Assembly: GCF_003721245.1 (NCBI RefSeq)
Contig: NZ_RIZG01000002.1
Coordinates: 473,912 to 537,911 of the forward strand
Direction of reading: 5' to 3'
From: Marinomonas hwangdonensis
Lineage (GTDB): Bacteria > Pseudomonadota > Gammaproteobacteria > Pseudomonadales > Marinomonadaceae
DNA length: 64,000 nt
In this document: positions 8,671 to 17,223 of the stretch, piece by piece
Layout: the number at the start of each line of letters is the position of its first letter
How positions within the stretch are numbered: the first letter of the stretch is position 1
Notes under the pieces: model-generated
Seen by the model: only the letters and a program-made list of their open reading frames with translations
What the model was told of the DNA's origin: nothing
Databases searched by the model: none
Position numbers and translations under genes: made by a program

Positions 8671-8766
8671 AAGACTTTCCTCTCCCATAGACACCATCAA
8701 TTGCATTTGAGCTTGAATCGCCAAATACACCCAAAAAAAGCGCCCTAAGTCTGACGCTTAAGCCGC

Positions 8767-9438
8767 TTATAGTCCACTTTCATTTTCAAGTTCGTTGATG
8801 CGTTTTTGCAGCGCGTTTACCTTCGCTTCTAATTCAACAATACGCGCTTTAAGATACTGTGTTTGTTCAAGTTCTTGTTGATCGAGGTGGTCTGAATCTA
8901 AGGCATGAGACGGAGGGCGAACGGACTCGGTACAGAAACACTCCTGATAGCGCTGTTCGCGTTTACCAGGCTCTCTTGGCAAGGGATTAACATAAGGGCC
9001 GCCCACCTTATTCTGAAGCGACTGCAGAGCCGCTGAGACCTCATCTAAGGAGTCAAAACGGTGCAAGCGTCCGCTTCTTGACCTAAGCTCACCTGGCGTC
9101 TGAGCGCCGCGTAAAAACAACAAACACACAATGGCTGTTTCAGCGGGTGTAAATTGCAAATCCGAAAACTCCGTATTACAAAATCGATGCTGATACTTAC
9201 TAATACGGCTGTGGGAACCGGACACTTCCACCACCAAGCCTCGGTCAAAGAGACTGTCTACGGCCTGTTGAACATCGCTCTCAGACAACTGCGTCACGGG
9301 TTCTCGGTTAGACTTTTGGTTACAGGCGTTAACAAGCGCATTCAAGCTAAGTGGATACTGATCCGGTGTCGTGACCTCTTTTTCCATCAGACAACCAATA
9401 ACACGCATTTCATTAAAGCTTATTTCGTAATAACTCAT
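8767..9438 (-). CDS. yceH: UPF0502 family protein YceH (DUF480)
   Basis: 223 residues, standard for the family. It starts SYYEISFNEMRVIGCLMEKEVTTPDQYPLSLNALVNACNQKSNREPV in translation, the strongly conserved DUF480 opening. Further winged-helix-like blocks are FTPAETAIVCLLFLRGAQTPGELR and GGPYVNPLPREPGKREQRY. A C-terminal coiled-coil segment (about residues 195-220) ends the protein. The family has two winged-helix domains and no established biochemical function; a role in motility or virulence is reported for some members, which I cannot test here. Confidence 0.9.
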   Translation of the reverse strand: MSYYEISFNEMRVIGCLMEKEVTTPDQYPLSLNALVNACNQKSNREPVTQLSESDVQQAVDSLFDRGLVVEVSGSHSRISKYQHRFCNTEFSDLQFTPAETAIVCLLFLRGAQTPGELRSRSGRLHRFDSLDEVSAALQSLQNKVGGPYVNPLPREPGKREQRYQECFCTESVRPPSHALDSDHLDQQELEQTQYLKARIVELEAKVNALQKRINELENESGL

Positions 9439-9463
9439 AAAGTGCCCTTTAATCTATTCGTTT

Positions 9464-10252
9464 TTAACGATGCTTTCCAAACCGTTTGAAAGGCATCACC
9501 AAGACCTCTTTAAATGAGGCTGGTTGATACGTTTTAGTATCAGGCATACCTATCTTTAAATGTTCATCCCCTTCCAAAGCCCGCACTCGTTTCGTATTAA
9601 AAAATTCATCCCAAATACTTAAAAAGAACCCAAAATTACTGTTTGCTTCTCGATCTACCCGCGAGTGATGGATACGATGTAAATCGGGCGTCACCAGTAT
9701 TCGCTGTACCCAAGACTCTGTTTTGGCCGGCAACCTAGCGTTGGTGTGATTAAACATTGCCGCCGCGTTTAACAAAATATCAAACGCCAGTATCGCCTCC
9801 AACGGTATTCCGAATAACCAAACAGCCAACGCCTTGATACCCAAAGACAGAACAATCTCAACAGGGTGAAACCGTACCGCCGAGCTAACATCCAATTCAG
9901 GGTCAGAATGGTGAACACGATGAATGCGCCACAACAAAGGCACACGATGAAACAGTCTGTGCTGCCAATAAATCAGACAGTCCAATAAAAAAATACTCAG
10001 TATAAAGGTCAACCAAAAGGGCAAATCCACCACGGCAAACAAGCCGAAACCTTGACTCATTAAAGCCAAAAGAGACAGCAACAAGGGCTGAACGAGGCGC
10101 ACACAGACCGCCCCTAATACCAATAAAGCAATATTATGACGCCAACGCTGGCGCCACTGTACCAAAGCGCCCCTAGGCCGGTAGTATTGCCACGCCAATA
10201 AGGCGCTAAACACCACCAAAAACACACCAAATCTCAGGGTAAAATCAATCAC
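9464..10252 (-). CDS. Sterol desaturase / fatty acid hydroxylase superfamily membrane protein
   Basis: 262 residues from a GTG at 10252 that overlaps the stop of the upstream lyase gene (GTGA), with AGGG about 7 bases before it. The frame extends upstream inside the lyase gene but that part is not hydrophobic. It has several membrane helices and the three histidine clusters of di-iron hydroxylases: HRLFH, HRVHH and, near residue 195, HRIHH, plus HPVE and HTNARL. The family hydroxylates or desaturates lipids, sterols or carotenoids; the substrate here is not evident. Overlap with the MalY-like gene implies co-translation but no obvious shared pathway. Confidence 0.85.
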   Translation of the reverse strand: MIDFTLRFGVFLVVFSALLAWQYYRPRGALVQWRQRWRHNIALLVLGAVCVRLVQPLLLSLLALMSQGFGLFAVVDLPFWLTFILSIFLLDCLIYWQHRLFHRVPLLWRIHRVHHSDPELDVSSAVRFHPVEIVLSLGIKALAVWLFGIPLEAILAFDILLNAAAMFNHTNARLPAKTESWVQRILVTPDLHRIHHSRVDREANSNFGFFLSIWDEFFNTKRVRALEGDEHLKIGMPDTKTYQPASFKEVLVMPFKRFGKHR

Positions 10253-11403
10253 ATCAAACCCTGCGTGATGAGCGCGTTTTCGATGCGTGTCATCGCATCT
10301 TCCAACACGGATCGAGGGCAACCAAAATTCAAACGCACAAACTTCTCATTGCCAAAGTCTTTGCCATCAGACACGCCCACTCCAGCGTCTAAAAAGAATC
10401 GATGCGGGTCTTTTAAACCCAACGCAGAAACGTCGATCCAAGCCAGATAAGTGGCTTCTAAATGCGCCATTTTCATGGGAGTCTTTGCTATTCTAGCCGC
10501 CAAAAAATCTCGATTTTCCTTGAGATAAATGAGCAAAGCTTGATGCCACGTCTGACCTTCTTGATACGCGGCTGTAGCCGCGGTCAAGCCCAACATGCTC
10601 GGTGAAGGAATCAAGCCTGCTTTCTCGTCATTGAACGCCTGACGTAATGCCGCATTTTCAATCACCGCAAAGGCGTAGCCTAAACCGGCAATATTAAACG
10701 TCTTGCTAGGCGCCATTAAGGTAATAGTACGATTGGCCGCGTCCTGATTTAGACTGGCGAAGGGAATATGTAGCACATCATCTAAAATTAAATCACAGTG
10801 AATCTCGTCACTGACAACGACAAGATCATACTTCTCTGCCAAGGCATGGATGCGTGATAATTCCGCTTTGGTGTACACGGTACCACCCGGATTGTGCGGA
10901 TTACACAATAGAATCATTTTGCTTTTTGGGTCCGCACAAGCCGATTCAAACTGCGCCATATCAGGCACCCAACGCCCTTCTTCTAAACACATATTTACAC
11001 GCAGCAACTGACGCTTCGCCGCAAGGGGCGCTTTATTCAAATGGTAATAAACCGGTCCAGGCACCACAATCCCATCGCCCTCGCTTGAGAAGACGCGGAC
11101 ACTCAAATGCAAGGCACACACCAAACCAGGAAGGTGCACTAAATGTCCCCCAGACACCGACCAGTGATAACGGCTTTGTAAATGCGACTGAATGGCGCTT
11201 ACCAAAGCGCTAGATGGATGAGTATAGCCAAACACGCCATCCTCAACTCGTTGATTTAAAGCCATTTTAATGGAAGGTGGTGAATCGAAATCCATATCAG
11301 CTACCCACATAGGAAGCACGTCTTTAGGGTACTTTGACCACTTGTCACTGCTCATTTGAGAACGATCGATCACGCGATCGAACGCTTGGGATATATCGTC
11401 CAT
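10249..11403 (-). CDS. PLP-dependent cystathionine beta-lyase / C-S lyase, MalY/PatB family
   Basis: 384 residues, usual for MalY/PatB. The N-terminal PMWVADMDFDSPP and FGYTHPS blocks are diagnostic. The PLP site shows CNPHNPGG (about 167-174), SDEIHCDLI (198-206) and the Schiff-base Lys K234 in APSKTFNIAG, with an RLNFGCPRS block near the C-terminus binding the carboxylate. The family cleaves the C-S bond of cystathionine and cysteine conjugates, giving thiol, pyruvate and ammonia. It is the first gene of a two-gene unit with the membrane hydroxylase. Confidence 0.9.
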   Translation of the reverse strand: MDDISQAFDRVIDRSQMSSDKWSKYPKDVLPMWVADMDFDSPPSIKMALNQRVEDGVFGYTHPSSALVSAIQSHLQSRYHWSVSGGHLVHLPGLVCALHLSVRVFSSEGDGIVVPGPVYYHLNKAPLAAKRQLLRVNMCLEEGRWVPDMAQFESACADPKSKMILLCNPHNPGGTVYTKAELSRIHALAEKYDLVVVSDEIHCDLILDDVLHIPFASLNQDAANRTITLMAPSKTFNIAGLGYAFAVIENAALRQAFNDEKAGLIPSPSMLGLTAATAAYQEGQTWHQALLIYLKENRDFLAARIAKTPMKMAHLEATYLAWIDVSALGLKDPHRFFLDAGVGVSDGKDFGNEKFVRLNFGCPRSVLEDAMTRIENALITQGLM

Positions 11404-11670
11404 TTACTCACACTCCAGCCATGTATTTACTTTATAATTAACACAACCCTAGCAATTAACTCCAGCTATTTTGATGAACCCAATACAAACAAAGTAGGTA
11501 CGCGAAAAAATGAAATCTGGTGCAATATTGTGTCTAAATAAACACGCTTTTTGCCCCAAACCGACAACCATACCCCGAAAATAAATTGAAATTTTTTTAA
11601 ATCACTGTATTTCTCTTAAAATTCAATAACTTAAATTACTTAGAGTACTAAGTTATCGAATTGTCAAGGG

Positions 11671-11700
11671 TTGACCTAAATCATACAATCAGCCTAGTAT
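11671..11700 (+). promoter_or_regulatory. Candidate sigma-70 promoter for betI
   Basis: TTGACC (11671-11676) and TAGTAT (11695-11700) separated by 18 bases. Transcription would begin close to or within the operator dyad at 11708-11725, consistent with repression. Confidence 0.55.
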
Positions 11701-11707
11701 AGTTTTC

Positions 11708-11725
11708 ATTAAACGGCTGTTTAAT
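11708..11725. promoter_or_regulatory. Candidate BetI operator
   Basis: Dyad ATTAAACGGCTGTTTAAT: perfect 7-bp arms ATTAAAC/GTTTAAT around GGCT. It lies between the putative promoter and the betI ribosome site. Size and placement suit a TetR-family autoregulator, so BetI is the natural candidate; choline would relieve it. The assignment is by position and symmetry only. Confidence 0.55.
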
Positions 11726-11740
11726 AAAAAAGGACTCACC

Positions 11741-12331
11741 ATGCCAAAAGTTGGAATGCCTGAAATACGTAAACCTCAGCTCATTGAGGCGGCCATTAGA
11801 GCCATAGACAAACACGGTTTTTCAGGTGCAACCGTTAGCATTATTGGTAAAAAAGCAGGGGTCTCACCCGCCATTATTAACCATTATTTTGGTGGTAAAG
11901 ACGGGCTTTACGAAGCCACCATGCGCAGCCTAATTAAAGAATTTTTTGAAGATCTTCACAAAGAAATCGCCAATACCAAAGGGCAGTCTGCAAGGGACAT
12001 CGTCATGGCTATTGTGAGGGCCAGTTTTAGTCAATCCCAAACGCATCCCCAAGTAGTCAAAACTTGGATGGGATTCTGGGCATCTGCGATGCATACACCG
12101 TCACTGTATCGATTACAAAACATGTATGCGAAACGTTTGCAAACCGCCTTAGTGTGTGCCTTGAAACAAGATTTTGATACCGCCCAAGCACGTGACATCG
12201 CTCTAACCGTCGCCGCACTCATCGACGGTATGTGGTTACGAGGATCATTGGCTGGCGGTATTAACAAACAAGAAGCCGCCGGACTTATTAGCAATTATTT
12301 AGACGCCGTATTTCGTGACGTGTCGAAATGA
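11741..12331 (+). CDS. betI: TetR-family transcriptional repressor BetI
   Basis: 196 residues, the usual BetI length. The N-terminus MPKVGMPEIRKPQLIEAAIRAI and the helix-turn-helix ATVSIIGKKAGVSPAIINHYFGGKDGLYEATMR match BetI closely. The ligand domain contains VVKTWMGFWASAMH and LIDGMWLRGSLAGG, Trp-rich blocks conserved in choline-sensing BetI. BetI represses glycine betaine synthesis or choline uptake genes until choline is present. It is followed directly by choXWV; betA and betB are not in the window. AAGGA lies about 7 bases before the ATG. Confidence 0.93.
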   Translation: MPKVGMPEIRKPQLIEAAIRAIDKHGFSGATVSIIGKKAGVSPAIINHYFGGKDGLYEATMRSLIKEFFEDLHKEIANTKGQSARDIVMAIVRASFSQSQTHPQVVKTWMGFWASAMHTPSLYRLQNMYAKRLQTALVCALKQDFDTAQARDIALTVAALIDGMWLRGSLAGGINKQEAAGLISNYLDAVFRDVSK

Positions 12332-12344
12332 TTTAGCGCAAAAA

Positions 12345-12361
12345 TTAACGTAAAACGTTAA
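12345..12361. promoter_or_regulatory. 17-bp dyad in the betI-choX gap, candidate second operator
   Basis: Perfect arms TTAACGT and ACGTTAA separated by AAA. A second small stem, CTAGCC/GGCTAG, follows at 12393-12410 and could be a weak betI terminator. Both lie in the 166-base gap before choX, so one may control separate expression of the transporter. Confidence 0.45.
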
Positions 12362-12497
12362 CGCAAAAAAGTGCAACGCTTACAAAGATAACCTAGCCGT
12401 AACAGGCTAGTCTTAAAATGCAAGGGTTCACTCAGTGCTTGTACTAAGCATAAAAATCACTCATTTATTTTGAGTTCAAAAAAAAGAGGATAAAGAT

Positions 12498-13433
12498 ATG
12501 TTAAGCAAGATACAAAAAACCGCCGTCGCCCTCAGTGTGGCCAGTATTTCTGGATTCACTTTGGCAGCAGAATGCTCGACCGTACGTTTCTCAGACGTTG
12601 GTTGGACCGATATCACAGCAACCACCGCCGTGGTCAGTGAAATCAGCGAAGGCTTAGGTTACGAAACAAAAACTCAACTGCTCTCTGTTCCTGTTACCTA
12701 CACATCACTTGCCAACAAGGATATTGATATCTTCCTAGGCAACTGGATGCCTACCATGCAAGCAGACATCGCGCCTTACTTAGAAGCAGGCACCGTTGAA
12801 GATCTAGGCCCTAACCTAGTCGGCGCTAAATACACGTTAGCCGTCAATAAATCCGCCTACGACGCTGGCGTTAAAACCTTTGCCGATATTGCAAAGTATC
12901 GCCGTGAGTTTTCCGGCCGTATTTATGGTATCGAGCCAGGCAATGACGGCAACCGCATCATTCAAGACATGATTGATTCTAATGCTTTTGATTTAGGCGA
13001 CTTTCAAATTGTTGAGTCGAGTGAAGCAGGCATGTTGTCACAAGTCAGCCGCAACGCTCGTCGTGACAAATGGATCGCATTTCTAGGCTGGGCGCCACAC
13101 CCTATGAACGCCAATTTTGAAATGGAATACCTGGCTGGCGGTGATGACTTCTTTGGTGCCAATTATGGTGGCGCAAATGTGCATACCAACGTTCGTAAAG
13201 GCTACCTACAAGAATGCCCAAACATGGGCAAATTGCTGACCAACCTTACTTTTACGCTGCCAATGGAAAACGAAATCATGGGCGCTATTTTAGACGACGG
13301 TAAAAAACCTGACATAGCAGCACGTGAATGGCTACAAGGCAACCCCGGTGTTCTTAATGAATGGCTCGAAGGCGTCACTACTCTTTCTGGTGATAATGGC
13401 TTAACAGCCGTGAAATCTCACCTAGGACTGTAA
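12498..13433 (+). CDS. choX: Choline ABC transporter, periplasmic choline-binding protein
   Basis: 311 residues with a clear signal peptide (cleavage expected after about residue 23, ...FTLAA). The mature protein starts ECSTVRFSDVGWTDITATTAVV, and the blocks DIFLGNWMPTM, YGIEPGNDGN and AFLGWAPHPMN are those of the ChoX/ProX quaternary-amine-binding family. In Sinorhizobium-type systems ChoX delivers choline to ChoWV at the inner membrane. AGAGGA lies about 8 bases before the ATG. It is the first gene of choXWV. Confidence 0.93.
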   Translation: MLSKIQKTAVALSVASISGFTLAAECSTVRFSDVGWTDITATTAVVSEISEGLGYETKTQLLSVPVTYTSLANKDIDIFLGNWMPTMQADIAPYLEAGTVEDLGPNLVGAKYTLAVNKSAYDAGVKTFADIAKYRREFSGRIYGIEPGNDGNRIIQDMIDSNAFDLGDFQIVESSEAGMLSQVSRNARRDKWIAFLGWAPHPMNANFEMEYLAGGDDFFGANYGGANVHTNVRKGYLQECPNMGKLLTNLTFTLPMENEIMGAILDDGKKPDIAAREWLQGNPGVLNEWLEGVTTLSGDNGLTAVKSHLGL

Positions 13434-13512
13434 TTTCCTCTTTTAGCACAACCACACCCTGCGCACAGTCCTAGCGCAGGGTGTCTCATTAAATCACCGG
13501 GAGAACACACAT

Positions 13513-14358
13513 ATGAATTGGCTGACGGATAATAAGATCCCTCTTGGCGCTTGGATGGAAAGCTTTGTCGATTGGCTAGTTTCTGCCGCTTCCGTATTCT
13601 TTGACCTCATTTCTATTACGTTGGAAACCATTATTTACACCTTGGTTGACTCCATTCTATGGGCTCATCCACTGGCGGTTATTGGCATCATTTTAATAGG
13701 TGTTTGGCTTTTACACCGCAATCTAGGCTTATTGGTATTTATTGCCTTATCTTTTCTGCTCATCATCAATATGGGCTATTGGGTAGAAACAATCCAAACG
13801 CTTGTACTGGTCGTTACCGCAACCGCAATCAGCGTATTGATTGGCGTGCCAATTGGTATTGCCGCAGCGCACCGTCCTTGGTTGTACACCATGTTGCGTC
13901 CCATTCTTGACTTGATGCAAACCATACCTACTTTTGTTTACCTGATTCCGACACTAATTTTATTCGGATTAGGCTATGTACCTGGATTAATCTCCACCAT
14001 TATTTTTGCCATCGCCGCCCCTATTCGTCTGACGTATTTAGGCGTGAGTAAGGTCCCAAGTGAATTAGTTGAAGCTGGTTTGGCATTTGGCTGCACAAAA
14101 TCAAAACTACTGTACAAAGTCGAGCTACCAGCGGCTATGCCAAACATCATGGCAGGCATCACACAATGTATCATGCTGTCACTTTCTATGGTGGTGGTTG
14201 CAGCGCTAGTCGGTGCAGATGGTCTAGGCAAACCCGTCATTAGAGCGCTGAATACCGTCAATATTTCACAAGGTTTTGAAGCAGGTGTCGCCATCGTACT
14301 GGTCGCCATCATGCTAGACCGTATTTGTAAATCACCATCCATGAAAAGTGAGGGTTAA
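13513..14358 (+). CDS. choW: Choline ABC transporter, permease
   Basis: 281 residues with about six to seven membrane helices. The binding-protein-dependent permease motif is seen at EAGLAFGCTKSKLLYKVELPAAMPNIMAGITQ, and QTIPTFVYLIPTLILFG is typical of the ProW/OpuAB/ChoW group. It would form the membrane channel with ChoV and take choline from ChoX. GGGAGAAC precedes the ATG. The choV gene begins four bases after its stop. Confidence 0.93.
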   Translation: MNWLTDNKIPLGAWMESFVDWLVSAASVFFDLISITLETIIYTLVDSILWAHPLAVIGIILIGVWLLHRNLGLLVFIALSFLLIINMGYWVETIQTLVLVVTATAISVLIGVPIGIAAAHRPWLYTMLRPILDLMQTIPTFVYLIPTLILFGLGYVPGLISTIIFAIAAPIRLTYLGVSKVPSELVEAGLAFGCTKSKLLYKVELPAAMPNIMAGITQCIMLSLSMVVVAALVGADGLGKPVIRALNTVNISQGFEAGVAIVLVAIMLDRICKSPSMKSEG

Positions 14359-14361
14359 TTT

Positions 14362-15552
14362 ATGTCTGTTGTCACCATAGAAAATGTTGATATCGTCTTC
14401 GGTAACAATCATGCAGAAACGCTTCCTTTAATGGACAAAGGTTACACGCGAGATCAAATCATTAGCGAAACTGGCGATGTGGTGGGCGTTCAAAATGCCA
14501 ACATCGAAGTCAATGAGGGTGAAATCTGCGTACTCATGGGATTGTCTGGCTCAGGCAAATCCACCTTGCTACGCGCAATTAATGGTCTAAATAAAATTGC
14601 TCGTGGTCGCTGCCTTGTCAGAGACGGCGACACCATGGTGGATATGGCAAAGTGCGATGAGGCCACATTACGCCACATGCGCACCCGTCGAGTCTCCATG
14701 GTATTTCAAAGTTTTGCTCTTATGCCATGGTTGACTGTGCTAGAAAACGTCGCGTTTGGTCTAGAAATGCAAGGTATGCCCAAAGCGGAACGCCTTAAAA
14801 AAGCCCATGAGCAACTAGAAATGGTCAGTCTTGATCAATGGGCAGACAAAAAGCCCGATGAGCTATCGGGCGGTATGCGTCAGCGTGTTGGTCTAGCAAG
14901 AGCCTTTGCCATGGATACGGACGTATTGCTAATGGACGAGCCTTTTTCCGCTCTTGACCCATTAATTCGCTCTCAGCTACAAGATGAATTGATTGAGTTG
15001 CAAAAGCGCCTTAACAAAACCATCATCTTTGTGAGCCATGACCTAGACGAAGCCCTCAAGATTGGTAGCAAAATCGCCATCATGGAATCAGCACGTATCA
15101 TCCAGGAAGACACACCAGAACAAATCGTTCTGAACCCTGCGACAGAATACGTAGAACGCTTTGTAGCGCATACGAATCCACTCAATGTGCTGTGTGGTGA
15201 ATCCTTGATGACACCAATTGACGAACTTGCAGTCGAAGAAGAGCGCGTTATCGTCAATAAAGATACTTGGATGACACTCAATAACGGCAAATTAGAGTCG
15301 GTCGAAAACGAGAAAGGCACAGTGCCCACTGCTCGCTGGACCCCAGAGACCATTCTGGCTAATGTACCAGATGGCACCGTCTTTATTGTGCCGGCTAATA
15401 TTGCCATGCGCGATGCCGTCGAAATACGCTATCACACGAATCGCTTCTTGGTATTAGAAAGCAAAGGAACCTGTATCGGCATACTCAACGACCACAATTT
15501 TTACCACGCCCTACTTGGTAAACATTTTGGACGCGAAGAAGCCGCAGCGTAA
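14362..15552 (+). CDS. choV: Choline ABC transporter, ATP-binding protein
   Basis: 396 residues. It has Walker A GLSGSGKST, Q-loop MVFQSFALMPW, signature LSGGMRQRVGLARAF, Walker B VLLMDEPFSALDP and the switch His in FVSHDLDEA. The roughly 130-residue C-terminal extension occupies the place of the regulatory CBS region in ProV/OpuAA-type ATPases but shows little obvious CBS sequence. It powers choline uptake with ChoW. It is the last gene of the operon, followed by a strong terminator. Confidence 0.93.
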   Translation: MSVVTIENVDIVFGNNHAETLPLMDKGYTRDQIISETGDVVGVQNANIEVNEGEICVLMGLSGSGKSTLLRAINGLNKIARGRCLVRDGDTMVDMAKCDEATLRHMRTRRVSMVFQSFALMPWLTVLENVAFGLEMQGMPKAERLKKAHEQLEMVSLDQWADKKPDELSGGMRQRVGLARAFAMDTDVLLMDEPFSALDPLIRSQLQDELIELQKRLNKTIIFVSHDLDEALKIGSKIAIMESARIIQEDTPEQIVLNPATEYVERFVAHTNPLNVLCGESLMTPIDELAVEEERVIVNKDTWMTLNNGKLESVENEKGTVPTARWTPETILANVPDGTVFIVPANIAMRDAVEIRYHTNRFLVLESKGTCIGILNDHNFYHALLGKHFGREEAAA

Positions 15553-15593
15553 TGATTCGCTCTTGACGAAGCCCAGATACCACAGAGTCAAAT

Positions 15594-15627
15594 AAAAAGG
15601 CCAGAAGCTCTGCTTCTGGCCTTTTTT
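15594..15627 (+). terminator. Rho-independent terminator of choXWV
   Basis: 15-bp stem AAAAAGGCCAGAAGC / GCTTCTGGCCTTTTT with loop TCT and a six-T tail (15622-15627). The A-run on the 5' arm could let it also act on minus-strand transcripts. Confidence 0.95.
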
Positions 15628-15680
15628 ACTTTGCAATGGCGTTAAAACTAACACGCTCACATCGTCACAGACTCAAACTA

Positions 15681-17018
15681 TCACACGTTGAGCAAAAGAT
15701 GTTCTCGCTCCCAAGAGCTGATAACACGGTTAAAGGTTTCAAACTCACTGCGTTTTACACCCATATAGGCTTTTACGAAGTGTTCCCCCATGATGTCGCA
15801 CAGTGGCTGGCACTCTTCCAGTAAGCGCAAGCCTTCCTCTAATGTTCGAGCAATTTCCACTTCTTCTGACGGTGGGGTTTTGCCTTCCACCGGCTCTGTC
15901 GGTTGCAGCTTTTCTTTGATCCCAAGATAACCGCAAGCCAGAGTCGCCGCGATCGCCAAGTAAGGATTGCAATCCGCCCCCGGAAAACGGTTTTCAATAC
16001 GCGTCCCTTCTGGGGCTGAAAACGGAATGCGCAGCCCGGCCGTGCGATTATCAAATCCCCATTGCATATTAATCGGCGCCGCCATATCCGGTGAAAAACG
16101 GCGGTAGGAATTCACGTTAGGGGCAAAAAAGCTGATCGCATTGGGGGTGTATTTCTGCAGTCCACCAAGGTAGTGATAAAAGAGCTCACTGGGGCTGCCA
16201 TTATGATCAAAAATATTCTTACCCGTTTTACTGTCCACCAAACTCTGATGAATGTGCATGGCACTGCCTGGTTCATGCTGCATAGGCTTGGCCATAAAAG
16301 TCGCGTACATGCCATGCTTCATTGCCGCTTCTCGTAACGTACGCTTAAAAACAAACACCTGGTCAGCCAAATCCAGCGGATCACCATGAATAAAGTTGAT
16401 TTCCATCTGTGCCGCCCCCGATTCATGAATCAAGGTATCCACATCCAAACCTTGTGCTTCGCAATAACTGTACAAGGTGTCAATAACAGGGTTGAACTCA
16501 TTGACCGCATCAATGCTGTAAGAGCGACGCGAGGTTTCTCGCTTACCCGAGCGCCCAACAGCGGGCTTTAATTCATAATCTGGATCGGTATTCGGGTCGA
16601 TCAAATAAAACTCAACCTCAGGGGCGATCACAGGTGTAATGCCCTCTTTGGCGTACAAAGCCAGAATATTGCGCAAAATAGTGCGGCTCGATAAAGGGTG
16701 CAATTGACCGCTTTTATCATAACAATCGTTAATAATCTGCGCGGTAGGCTCATCCGCCCAAGGCACTAAACGAAAAGTATTCGGATCAGGATGTAACTCC
16801 ATATCTCGGTCGCTGGCGTCCACCAGCTCGTAATGGTTATCTGCCCAATCGCCAGTAACGCTTTGCACCAAGATGGTTTCTGGAATCCGGCCGCACAGCT
16901 CCGCTAAGAATTTATAGGTTGGATAAAATTTTCCACGGGCATTCCCGGTCATGTCTGCCAACGTAGACTCGACTTCGGTAATGGCATGTTCTTTCAAAAA
17001 GGCTTCAAATTCCGTCAT
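15681..17018 (-). CDS. Glutamine synthetase-like gamma-glutamylpolyamine synthetase (first copy)
   Basis: 445 residues of the GS type I fold. Metal and ATP site blocks are APEVEFYLID (E-x-E), ESGAAQMEINF, FMAKPMQHEPGSAMHIHQS, NSYRRFSPD and RIENRFPGADCNPYLAIAA. The GS adenylylation tyrosine region is absent, as in the PuuA/SpuI group that ligates glutamate to putrescine or spermidine. It is closer in style to Pseudomonas-type SpuB/PauA enzymes than to the second copy at 23407. It is divergent from the PuuB-like oxidase at 17224, so the two probably share a control region. Which polyamine each copy prefers cannot be read from sequence. Confidence 0.85.
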   Translation of the reverse strand: MTEFEAFLKEHAITEVESTLADMTGNARGKFYPTYKFLAELCGRIPETILVQSVTGDWADNHYELVDASDRDMELHPDPNTFRLVPWADEPTAQIINDCYDKSGQLHPLSSRTILRNILALYAKEGITPVIAPEVEFYLIDPNTDPDYELKPAVGRSGKRETSRRSYSIDAVNEFNPVIDTLYSYCEAQGLDVDTLIHESGAAQMEINFIHGDPLDLADQVFVFKRTLREAAMKHGMYATFMAKPMQHEPGSAMHIHQSLVDSKTGKNIFDHNGSPSELFYHYLGGLQKYTPNAISFFAPNVNSYRRFSPDMAAPINMQWGFDNRTAGLRIPFSAPEGTRIENRFPGADCNPYLAIAATLACGYLGIKEKLQPTEPVEGKTPPSEEVEIARTLEEGLRLLEECQPLCDIMGEHFVKAYMGVKRSEFETFNRVISSWEREHLLLNV

Positions 17019-17223
17019 AACTCACCTTATAGCACCCTCGTTTTAATCTCTTCAGGCTAAAATATTACATATTGCGATCTTACTCTATTGCTCTATCATT
17101 CACACTACAGCATGGCTGTTTTGTTAGCAGACGATAAAGTACTGGTTCAAAATACGCAGACCAAAATAGCATAATCAACATAACAAACCTTTATTGCCGT
17201 TTGTTTTCATAGGAACCCAACGT

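Larger units (their letters stand above)
11404..11740. other. Regulatory region between the C-S lyase gene and betI
   Basis: 337 bases, no credible ORF. The right half holds a betI promoter candidate (11671-11700), a dyad operator (11708-11725) and, just upstream of the promoter, two overlapping inverted repeats. The larger pairs 11620-11633 with 11649-11662 (13 of 14 matches). The smaller is ACTTAG/CTAAGT (11638-11643 with 11648-11653) and lies mostly inside the loop of the first. Confidence 0.7.

Noticed and set aside
13974..14342. 122-residue open frame antisense to choW
   Set aside because: Antisense shadow of a membrane protein gene; composition follows the complementary codons.
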